64,000 bases of DNA. Origin: Paeniglutamicibacter sulfureus (GTDB lineage Bacteria > Actinomycetota > Actinomycetes > Actinomycetales > Micrococcaceae). Below, one piece after another: positions 16,479 to 26,445 of the stretch. The translations under genes and the position numbers were made by a program. The notes under the pieces were generated by a model. That model had not been told where the DNA came from. It worked only from the letters and a program-made list of their open reading frames with translations, and made no database searches. The stretch's first letter is position 1, and every line of letters starts with the position of its first letter. Location of the stretch: NCBI RefSeq assembly GCF_039535115.1, contig NZ_BAAAWO010000001.1, positions 1,116,001-1,180,000 of the forward strand. Direction: 5' to 3'.

Positions 16479-16524
16479 TACTTCTCCTTTGAAACAGTAT
16501 TTGGTGCGGTGTGGGTGGTGCGGG

Positions 16525-17541
16525 TCAGGTGCGGGATTGCCGGGCGGCCAGCTGGCGCTGGATCAGCACGGCGATCACGATGATGGCGCCCTTGGCGACG
16601 AGCTGCACCGAGAGCGAGAGGTTGTTCAGGGTGAAGATGTTGGTCAGCGTGGAGAAGATCAGCACGCCGAGCACGGTGCCGAAGATCGAGCCTCGGCCGC
16701 CGGTGAGCAGGGTTCCGCCAATGACCACCGCGGCGATCACGTCCAGTTCCAGCCCGGTGCCGTGGGTGGTGGTGCGGGCCATGAGCATGAACGCGCCGAT
16801 GCCGGCGCAGAGCCCGGCGAGCGCGTAGATGGCCATGGTGTGGCGTTCGACCTTGATGCCCGCCAGGCGGGCGGCCTCCGGGTTCCCGCCGATGGCGAAG
16901 GTGCGCCGGCCGAAGGTGGTGCGGTTCAGCAGCACCCAGCCGCCGATGGCGGCCAGGATGAAGATCAGCACGATGACCGGGATCCCGAAGAGGTTCCCGC
17001 CCACTGCCTCGAGGAACGGGTCCACGGTGATGATCTGGGTCTTCTTGTCGGAGATGATCTCCGCCAGCCCGCGCGCGGCGGCCAGCATGGCCAGGGTGGT
17101 GATGAAGGAGACGACCTTGCCGTAGGCAATCAGGATCCCGTTGACCAGCCCCGCGGCAGCACCGACCCCCATGGCGGTGAGCGCCATGAAGATCCAGGAG
17201 GTCGAATCGGCAAATGCCTGCCCGGAGAGGGTTGTCGCCCAGACGGCCGAGAGCGCAAGCACGGCGCCGACCGACAGGTCGATGCCGGCGATGGTGATCA
17301 CGAACGTGGCCCCGATGCTGACCACCCCGGTCACGGCGGCCAGGCGAACGATGGTCATCACGTTGTTCGAGTCGGCGAAGCGCTCCCCTGCGGTGACGGC
17401 GCCCAGCACGAAGAGCAGAGCCAGGGCCAGGATCAGCCCCATGTTCCGGCGCAGCCCGGCATCCAACAGCCATTTCATGGCGCTGCGCCGGGGAGGCAGG
17501 CTCGGTGCCTGCTTGAGCTCGGTTGCGGCCGAGGTACTCAT
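16525..17541 (-). CDS. Sugar ABC transporter permease, RbsC type
   Basis: The 338-residue membrane protein has about eight to ten spans. Family segments are AGIDLSVGAVLALSAV and GGRGSIFGTVLGVL, the latter a variant of the conserved ribose-type permease G-x-G-S-I-x-G-T motif. The start overlaps the ATPase stop as ATGA. With the lipoprotein and ATPase it makes a ribose-type (CUT2) importer; CUT2 systems use one permease as a homodimer, which fits the single gene here. Confidence 0.95.
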   Translation of the reverse strand: MSTSAATELKQAPSLPPRRSAMKWLLDAGLRRNMGLILALALLFVLGAVTAGERFADSNNVMTIVRLAAVTGVVSIGATFVITIAGIDLSVGAVLALSAVWATTLSGQAFADSTSWIFMALTAMGVGAAAGLVNGILIAYGKVVSFITTLAMLAAARGLAEIISDKKTQIITVDPFLEAVGGNLFGIPVIVLIFILAAIGGWVLLNRTTFGRRTFAIGGNPEAARLAGIKVERHTMAIYALAGLCAGIGAFMLMARTTTHGTGLELDVIAAVVIGGTLLTGGRGSIFGTVLGVLIFSTLTNIFTLNNLSLSVQLVAKGAIIVIAVLIQRQLAARQSRT

Positions 17542-19076
17542 AGTGTGGTCCCTTCCATCACGAGGTCAAGAATCTGGTGTTCGCTTAGTTCGACTGCGGG
17601 TGCCCGGTGCACGATCCGGTTTTCGGACACGACAAGCACCTCGTGGCAGAGCCCGAGGACCTCCTCGAGTTCGCTGGAGACCACGACGATGGCGATGCCC
17701 GCCCGGGACAACCCGGCGATGAGGTTGTATATCTCGCTGCGCGCCCCGACGTCGACGCCGCGGGAGGGCTCGTCGAGCAGCAGCACGCGGCAGCCGTGTG
17801 AGAGCCAGCGGCCCAGCACGACCTTTTGCTGGTTTCCGCCAGAGAGCGTGCGGGCCTCGCGGGCGGGGTCGGCCGGGCGCAGCTCCAGGTTCCGGATCTG
17901 CTCCATGCTCACCCGGTACTCGGCCTTCTGGCTGGTGAACCCGGCGGTGGCGTAGCGCCCGATGCTTGCCAGGGTGAAGTTTGCGGCGAGGGTGTCATCG
18001 AGCAACAGCGCCTGGCTCTTGCGCTCCTCCGGGCACAGCCCCATGCCCGCGTTCACGGCCGAGACCGTCGAGCCGGGGCGCAGCCTCGTGCCGTCGATGT
18101 CGACGGTTCCGGAGACCGGCTTGGTGCTGCCGTAGATGGCACCAAGGATTTCCGAGCGGCCGGAGCCGACCAGCCCCGCCAGCCCCAGCACCTCTCCTGC
18201 CCGCACGGAGAAGGAGATCGGATCGTGTCCGGGGGCCACGACCAGGCCGTTGACCGAGAGGATCTCGGTTGCCTCCGCGGCGAGGGCGGCAACCGGCGGG
18301 AAGACGTTGGTGATGGAGCGGCCGGTCATGAGCCGGATGAGTTCGACGTTGGGGGTTTCGCAGACCCGCAGGTTCGAGGCAACCGCCCGCCCATCCTTCA
18401 GGACGGTGATGCGGTCGCCGATGACCCGGATTTCCTCGAGCCGGTGCGAGATGTAGATGACCGCGACGCCGGCTGCCGTGAGCGTGCGGACGGTGTCGAA
18501 GAGGTTGCGCACCTCCTCGGAGTCCAGGACGGCTGAGGGCTCGTCCATGATGATCAGCCGCACGTCACGGGACAGCGCCCGTGCCATGGAGACGATCTGC
18601 TGGCCCGCGGCGGAGAGTTCGCCGACTTCCATGAGCGGGGAGATCTCGGAATGGCCGAGGCTGGCCAACAGCCGAGCGGCTTCGAGCTGCTCGGCCCGGC
18701 GGGAACTGAATCCGCCCCGGGATTTCTCGTGGCCCAGGAAGATGTTCTCGGCGACGGTGAGCGTCTCGACGAGGTCGAGCTCCTGGTACACGGTGCCGAT
18801 GACCGCCTTGATCGCGTCATCCGGGCTGGAGAAGCCGACCTCCTTGCCATCGAGCAGGATCTGTCCTTCGTTGGGCCGGTGGGCACCTGCCAGCACCTTG
18901 ATCAGGGTGGACTTGCCGGCGCCGTTTTGGCCCAGCAGGCAGTGCACCTCGCCGGCGGAGACCTCGAACGAGACATCCTGCAGGGCGATGATGCCGGGGA
19001 ACCGCTTTTCGATCCCCCGCATTTCAAGCAGATGCGCCCCGCCAGGGGTGGCGCCTGTGGCTTCGTCGTCACTCAT
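17538..19076 (-). CDS. Sugar ABC transporter ATP-binding protein, RbsA/MglA type
   Basis: The 512-residue protein is a fused pair of ABC domains as in CUT2 importers. The first has Walker A GQNGAGKST near residue 49 and Walker B LIIMDEPSA near 171. The second has a degenerate Walker A (GLVGSGRSE) near 298 and an intact LSGGNQQKVVLGRWL near 412. This asymmetry is normal for the family. It is the first gene of the operon, reading away from the ROK repressor gene, with a palindromic operator 33 bases upstream of the start. Confidence 0.96.
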   Translation of the reverse strand: MSDDEATGATPGGAHLLEMRGIEKRFPGIIALQDVSFEVSAGEVHCLLGQNGAGKSTLIKVLAGAHRPNEGQILLDGKEVGFSSPDDAIKAVIGTVYQELDLVETLTVAENIFLGHEKSRGGFSSRRAEQLEAARLLASLGHSEISPLMEVGELSAAGQQIVSMARALSRDVRLIIMDEPSAVLDSEEVRNLFDTVRTLTAAGVAVIYISHRLEEIRVIGDRITVLKDGRAVASNLRVCETPNVELIRLMTGRSITNVFPPVAALAAEATEILSVNGLVVAPGHDPISFSVRAGEVLGLAGLVGSGRSEILGAIYGSTKPVSGTVDIDGTRLRPGSTVSAVNAGMGLCPEERKSQALLLDDTLAANFTLASIGRYATAGFTSQKAEYRVSMEQIRNLELRPADPAREARTLSGGNQQKVVLGRWLSHGCRVLLLDEPSRGVDVGARSEIYNLIAGLSRAGIAIVVVSSELEEVLGLCHEVLVVSENRIVHRAPAVELSEHQILDLVMEGTTL

Positions 19077-19108
19077 AGTGATGGACGTTACACGGACTTA
19101 TGATTATT

Positions 19109-19125
19109 GTCGAGCAAAAGTCGAC
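19109..19125. promoter_or_regulatory. Palindromic operator in the sugar-cluster control region
   Basis: GTCGA-N7-TCGAC lies midway between the divergent ATPase and ROK genes, directly upstream of an AT-rich stretch (19101-19108) that could be the ATPase -10 region on the minus strand. It is the most likely site for the adjacent ROK repressor. A TATGCT -10 candidate for the ROK gene is at 19171-19176. Confidence 0.5.
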
Positions 19126-19187
19126 CGATATCTGTCATTACTTGTGATGAGCACTACATCTTCTGCCCAATATGCTTCACTTGTTCC

Positions 19188-20414
19188 ATGGCCATCTCGA
19201 TGATTACCCCCAAGCCACCCACCCCTGGGACAGGTGCCGGAGAGCTTTTCCAGCTTCTGCGCGACGGACGGCCCCGTACCCGTTCCGAGCTGGCAACGCG
19301 CACCGGCCTCTCCCGTTCCACGATCGCCGCACGCATCGATGCGCTACAGGACATCGGGCTCATCGGTGCCGTCGGGCCCGCGCTCTCCTCCGGGGGCCGC
19401 CCTCCCTCGACCTTCGCCTTCGTCCCCGAGTCCCGCACGGTGCTTGCTGCCGACCTCGGAGCTGCCCACGGGATCCTGGCGCTGACCGACCTGGCCGGAA
19501 ACGTCATCGACCACCTGCGTGCCGATGTCGACATCGCCGCCGGCCCGGTGCCGGTGCTCGACTGGGTGGTGCACAGCTTTATCGAACTGCTGGGGCGCAA
19601 CGGCCGCGACGCCGCGACGCTCTCGGGTATCGCCATCGGCGTCCCGGGACCCGTCGAGCATTCCACCGGACGGCCCACCAAGCCCCCGATCATGCCCGGA
19701 TGGAACGACTTCGACATCCCCGGCACCATCCAGCGGACCTTCGACGTGCCGGTGCTGGTGGACAACGACGTGAACATCATGGCCCTGGGCGAGCAGTCCT
19801 TCAGTTGGCCCGACACCGAGAACCTGATGTTCGTGAAGGTGGCCACGGGCATCGGGGTGGGCATCATCAGCGGCGGCGAGCTGCAGCGCGGCGCCCAGGG
19901 ATCGGCCGGGGACCTCGGCCATGTCCAGGTCCCGGGAGGCGCGAGCACGCCGTGCTCCTGCGGGAACACCGGCTGCCTCGAGGCGCTGGCCGGCGGGCCC
20001 GCCGTCGCCAGGAACCTGGCAGCCCACGGCATCGAGGTCGCCACCGCCTCCGAGGTCGGGAAGCTGGCCGAGGCAAACAACACCGCGGCCATCGCGGTGC
20101 TGCGCCAGGCCGGGCGCGACATCGGCTCGGTCCTGGCGATGTGCGTGAACCTGCTCAACCCCTCGGTGATCGTCCTGGGCGGGCGCCTGGCCAACGCCGG
20201 CGAACACGTGATCGCCGGGGTGCGCGAGCTGGTCTATTTCCGCTCCACCCCGCTGGCCACCCAGCACCTGGTTATCGTCGGATCGGCCTCGCGGGAAATG
20301 GCCGGGGTGCGCGGCGCCAGCATGCTGGTGATCCAGCACGTCCTTTCCGCGGCTGCCGTCGACGGGCTGGTCCAGGAGCGCAGCTCCCCCCAGTCCGCCG
20401 CGGCGTCCCGGTAA
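19188..20414 (+). CDS. ROK family transcriptional repressor
   Basis: The 408-residue protein combines an N-terminal helix-turn-helix (RTRSELATRTGLSRSTIAAR at about residues 30-49) with a ROK sugar-kinase fold. The ROK zinc motif is intact as CSCGNTGCLE near residue 259, and DLGHVQVPG is typical of the family. The phosphate-binding N-terminal motif is AADLGAAHG, degraded from kinase consensus, as in NagC/XylR-type repressors. The start may be the ATG at 19188 or the in-frame ATG at 19200; a TATGCT -10 box at 19171 leaves almost no leader. It probably represses the divergent importer operon and the downstream isomerase gene until a sugar binds. Confidence 0.92.
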   Translation: MAISMITPKPPTPGTGAGELFQLLRDGRPRTRSELATRTGLSRSTIAARIDALQDIGLIGAVGPALSSGGRPPSTFAFVPESRTVLAADLGAAHGILALTDLAGNVIDHLRADVDIAAGPVPVLDWVVHSFIELLGRNGRDAATLSGIAIGVPGPVEHSTGRPTKPPIMPGWNDFDIPGTIQRTFDVPVLVDNDVNIMALGEQSFSWPDTENLMFVKVATGIGVGIISGGELQRGAQGSAGDLGHVQVPGGASTPCSCGNTGCLEALAGGPAVARNLAAHGIEVATASEVGKLAEANNTAAIAVLRQAGRDIGSVLAMCVNLLNPSVIVLGGRLANAGEHVIAGVRELVYFRSTPLATQHLVIVGSASREMAGVRGASMLVIQHVLSAAAVDGLVQERSSPQSAAASR

Positions 20415-20488
20415 CGGGCGCCCCCACCCACCACTATTTCCCCCGGCACACCACGGCCACGGACGGCCAGGTACAGGAGAACGGCACC

Positions 20489-21511
20489 ATGAGCACCCCC
20501 GCTTCGACCCACCCGGTCACCCTCTTCACCGGCCAATGGGCGGACCTGCCCTTCGAGCAGGTCGCCGCGCACGCCGCCGAGTGGGGCTACGACGGCCTGG
20601 AAATCGCCGCCTCTGGCGACCACCTGGACCTGCGCAGGGCGGACGAGGACGACGACTACGCCCAGTCACGCCTGGACATCCTTGGACGCCACGGACTGAA
20701 GGTCTACGCGATCTCCAACCACCTCACCGGCCAAGCGGTGTGCGACGACCCCATCGACTTCCGCCACGAGGCGCTGGTGCGCCCATACACCTGGGGCGAC
20801 GGGGAAGCGGAGGGCGTGCGCCAACGCGCCGCCGTGGACATGAAGCGCTCGGCCCGGGTCGCCCGCAAGCTCGGCGCGGATACCGTGGTGGGGTTCACCG
20901 GATCGAAGATCTGGCCCTATGTGGCCCAGTTCCCGCCGGTGCCCGCCTCGGTCATCGACGCGGGCTACCAGGACTTCGCCGATCGCTGGAACCCGATCCT
21001 CGATGTCTTCGACGAACAGGGCGTGCGCTTCGCCCACGAGGTGCACCCCTCGGAAATCGCCTACGACTACTGGTCATCGGTGCGCGCCCTGGAGGCCATC
21101 GGGCACCGGGAGGCATTCGGGTTCAACTGGGACCCCTCGCACATGATGTGGCAAAACATCGACCCCGTGGGTTTCATCTGGGACTTCAAGGACCGGATCT
21201 ACCACGTCGACTGCAAGGACACCCGGATGCGGACCCCCAACGGCCGTGCAGGGGTGCTGGGTTCGCACCTGCCGTGGGGAGACCCGCGGCGCGGCTGGGA
21301 CTTCGTCTCCACCGGGCACGGGGACGTTCCGTGGGAGGACGCGTTCAGGGCGTTGAAGTCCATCGGCTACTCAGGTCCGATTTCCATCGAATGGGAGGAC
21401 GCCGGCATGGACCGGCTGCACGGGGCCAGCCAGGCGGTGGAGTATGTCCGCTCCTTGCTGTGGAAGCTGCCGGAGACTTCCTTCGACGCCGCCTTTGGCA
21501 ACCAGCACTGA
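20489..21511 (+). CDS. Sugar phosphate isomerase/epimerase family TIM-barrel protein
   Basis: The 340-residue protein belongs to the AP-endonuclease-2-like xylose isomerase superfamily. Metal-ligand positions typical of the fold are visible: the Glu of AHEVHPSE near residue 185, Asp and His of WDPSHMMW near 214, HVDCKD near 236, and Glu of SIEWED near 300. ATG is preceded by AGGAGA with an 8-base gap. It follows the ROK gene by 74 bases and is probably cotranscribed with it. In oxidative sugar pathways such enzymes isomerise or beta-eliminate keto-sugars made by a Gfo/Idh dehydrogenase, which is the suggested role here. Confidence 0.9.
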   Translation: MSTPASTHPVTLFTGQWADLPFEQVAAHAAEWGYDGLEIAASGDHLDLRRADEDDDYAQSRLDILGRHGLKVYAISNHLTGQAVCDDPIDFRHEALVRPYTWGDGEAEGVRQRAAVDMKRSARVARKLGADTVVGFTGSKIWPYVAQFPPVPASVIDAGYQDFADRWNPILDVFDEQGVRFAHEVHPSEIAYDYWSSVRALEAIGHREAFGFNWDPSHMMWQNIDPVGFIWDFKDRIYHVDCKDTRMRTPNGRAGVLGSHLPWGDPRRGWDFVSTGHGDVPWEDAFRALKSIGYSGPISIEWEDAGMDRLHGASQAVEYVRSLLWKLPETSFDAAFGNQH

Positions 21512-21519
21512 CTGGCTGC

Positions 21520-21855
21520 CTATCTGTCGGTCTTGGCCACGCTGAGCAGCAGGCTGGATTCCTCCAGTGCGGTGATCTGCGAATAGCCCGGCGGCATCAC
21601 CAGCAGGTCGCCGGTCCGTGCCTCCCAGGAATCGCCGTCCGAGCTCAGGCGGATCCGGCCGGTGAGCACCATGACCGTCGCCTCGCCGGGATTGATGTGT
21701 TCCTTCAGCTCGGTGCCGGAGGCCAGGCCGATGACCGTCTGGCGCAGGGTCTGTTCGTGCCCGCCGAACACGGTGCTGGCCGCGCGCCCGCTGGACTGCG
21801 CCGCGGCGGCCTGCACCTGTGCGCGGGCAATGGCCGTCAGTGAAAACTTCTTCAT
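21520..21855 (-). CDS. Small cupin-domain protein
   Basis: This 111-residue protein is a single cupin barrel. The first motif is reduced (GTELKEHINPGEATVMVLTG, with one His and one Glu), and the second reads GDLLVMPPGYSQITAL, with Tyr where the metal-binding His normally sits. Metal binding is therefore doubtful and a sensory or small-molecule-binding role is possible. I chose the ATG at 21855 because GAGGAG lies just upstream; the longer open frame has no such support. It is convergent with the isomerase gene, eight bases apart. A link to the sugar cluster is only positional. Confidence 0.8.
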   Translation of the reverse strand: MKKFSLTAIARAQVQAAAAQSSGRAASTVFGGHEQTLRQTVIGLASGTELKEHINPGEATVMVLTGRIRLSSDGDSWEARTGDLLVMPPGYSQITALEESSLLLSVAKTDR

Positions 21856-22274
21856 GTGCTCCTCGTTCCCCGCGGCAAACCCTCTTGCCCAAGGATGTCC
21901 CGGGGACACCGCGCGGGTCAAGGAACGATTCGGCGGCAGCCGGCCCCTCCCGCTCTGCCCGCGGGACGGCGAACCATGGCCAATTCCCTTCCCCGGCGGT
22001 AGGTTGAAGGCAGCAGCCGGGTGGCTTCGCCGGCCAAACCAGCCGCCCCGGCACACGATTCCGGGACGCCACGCCGGGCGCTCCGATCCGGCCTGGAGGC
22101 ACCGCATTCAGGCAGCGGACGCCCGGGGACGCCCCACCGGCTGGTGATGAGGGCACGCACCTGGAACTCGAGGTGGCGATGGAAGGACCCACACCGCCGA
22201 AAACTTCACCTAGCCACGCAACAACCGGCCACCGGCGCGGCGGTCGGCAGCATTCCCGAGAGGACGACGCTTCC
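21856..22274. other. 419-base intergenic region between cupin and acnA
   Basis: It contains the divergent starts of the cupin gene and acnA. I see a short palindrome TGTCC-CGG-GGACA at 21896-21908 and no convincing coding frame or -35/-10 pair. The length leaves room for regulated promoters or an mRNA leader of acnA. Confidence 0.3.
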
Positions 22275-25079
<2,805 letters not shown>

Positions 25080-25090
25080 CGCGCACCCGG

Positions 25091-25123
25091 GGGCGGGCCC
25101 TCTTGGCCGGGGGCGGTCCGCCC
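25091..25123 (+). terminator. Hairpin after acnA
   Basis: GGGCGGGCC (25091-25099) pairs with GGTCCGCCC (25115-25123) with one wobble, 12 bases past the acnA stop. No T-tract follows. Confidence 0.35.
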
Positions 25124-25180
25124 GCGTGCCGCCGGTCACCGACCGCACGGCCAATGGGTGGCGCCAGCGGCGGCAATCAG

Positions 25181-25186
25181 TAAGCT
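25181..25186 (+). promoter_or_regulatory. Candidate -10 box of the DUF6458 gene
   Basis: TAAGCT, about 57 bases before the start at 25243. The same hexamer serves the AI-2E transporter gene at 44127. Confidence 0.3.
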
Positions 25187-25242
25187 GGAACCACTGATCA
25201 AACGTTCGTTAATGCACAATCGCCCGGAAAGGCGGAGACATT

Positions 25243-25500
25243 ATGAGTATCGGTGCCGGAATTTTCCTGTTCGTTGTCGGCGCGGTGATCCGCTTCGCAC
25301 TGAATGTCGAAGTGAGCTGGCTGGACCTTCCACTGGTCGGGAACCTCCTCATGGGAGCCGGCGTCCTGATCTTTGTGCTGGGGCTGGTTTTCACCTTCCG
25401 CCGCCGCCGTAGCGTCTCGACCCGCCGGACCGTCAATGGCCACGGCGAGGTCGACGGTGTCACGCGGACCACCCGCGAAGTGGACGACCCCGACCTCTAA
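25243..25500 (+). CDS. DUF6458 family small membrane protein
   Basis: The 85-residue protein has two membrane segments (GAGIFLFVVGAVIRFAL and NLLMGAGVLIFVLGLVFTF) and a basic-to-acidic cytoplasmic tail starting RRRRS. This is the usual form of DUF6458, a family common in actinobacteria with no established function. The ATG follows AGGCGGAGA. It is a stand-alone gene between acnA and the phosphoesterase gene. Confidence 0.85.
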   Translation: MSIGAGIFLFVVGAVIRFALNVEVSWLDLPLVGNLLMGAGVLIFVLGLVFTFRRRRSVSTRRTVNGHGEVDGVTRTTREVDDPDL

Positions 25501-25562
25501 CCGCTGCCTTACCGTCCCGGCGCGCCCTTGTTCCCGCCCCGCGGGACCGGCATACTCGGGGC

Positions 25563-26321
25563 ATGATGCGAAGCGTCGCCGTCCTGTCCGACATCCACGG
25601 GGTGCTGCCGGTGCTCGAGGCGGTCCTGGCCGAGCCCGCCGTGGCGGCCGCGGAGCGCATCGTCGTCACCGGGGACCACGCCGCTGGGCCGCAACCCACT
25701 GAGGTCCTGGACCTTTTGGCGGCCCTGGGCGAGCGGGCCGTGCTCGTGCGCGGCAACGCCGACCGCGAGCTGGCGGCCGTGGCCCGGGGAGCGTCGATCG
25801 AGGTTCCCGACGAGGTCGTTCCCTGGGCCGCCGCGCAGCTGGCCCCGAAACACATCTCGCTACTGGAGCAGCTGCCGCATCCTGTCACCTTGGAGGTCCA
25901 GGGCTTCGGCCCCGTTCACTTCTGCCACGGGACCCCGCGGGACGACGAAGAGGTCGTGCTGGTGGACAGCCGGCTGGAGCGCTGGACGGAAGTCTTCGCC
26001 GGGTTGCCCGCCGCAGTCCAGACCGTGGTCTGCGGGCACACCCACATGCCGTTTGTGCGGCTGGTGGATCGACGCCTGGTCGTCAACCCCGGCAGCGTGG
26101 GCATGCCCTACGGCCGTCCGGGCGGCAACTGGGCCCTGCTGCACGACGGTGCAGTATCCATTCACCGCAGCACCATCGACGTCGAGCAAACCATCGAACG
26201 GGTGGTGGCCGAATCAAGCTACCCGAACCGCCGGCAATGGGCCGAGTACTTCATCCGCTCCACCGCGAGCGACGCCGAGGCACTCACCGTGTTCGGCCCC
26301 CGGGACGGCCGCGGGAAGTAG
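25563..26321 (+). CDS. Calcineurin-like metallophosphoesterase, YfcE/DUF2437 type
   Basis: The 252-residue protein shows the phosphoesterase motifs in order: LSDIHG (residues 8-13), the variant GDHAAGPQP near 39, RGNADRE near 62, CHGTP near 120 and CGHTHMP near 159, followed by VNPGSVGMPYG. This is a cytoplasmic metal-dependent phosphodiesterase of the YfcE/MJ0936 group; the natural substrate is unknown. A CATACT hexamer six bases before the ATG may be a leaderless -10 box with one mismatch. A second ATG follows directly and could also serve as the start. Confidence 0.88.
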   Translation: MMRSVAVLSDIHGVLPVLEAVLAEPAVAAAERIVVTGDHAAGPQPTEVLDLLAALGERAVLVRGNADRELAAVARGASIEVPDEVVPWAAAQLAPKHISLLEQLPHPVTLEVQGFGPVHFCHGTPRDDEEVVLVDSRLERWTEVFAGLPAAVQTVVCGHTHMPFVRLVDRRLVVNPGSVGMPYGRPGGNWALLHDGAVSIHRSTIDVEQTIERVVAESSYPNRRQWAEYFIRSTASDAEALTVFGPRDGRGK

Positions 26322-26445
26322 CCGCGCCGGGGCATCCTCCTCCGCTTCCGGCCCGGGCGCAACAACCGTGCACCGGGTTTGTGGATCAAACGGGTCCCCA
26401 TCCACAGATATTGCCACCCCGAACCATTCCTCTTCGCGCCGACGC

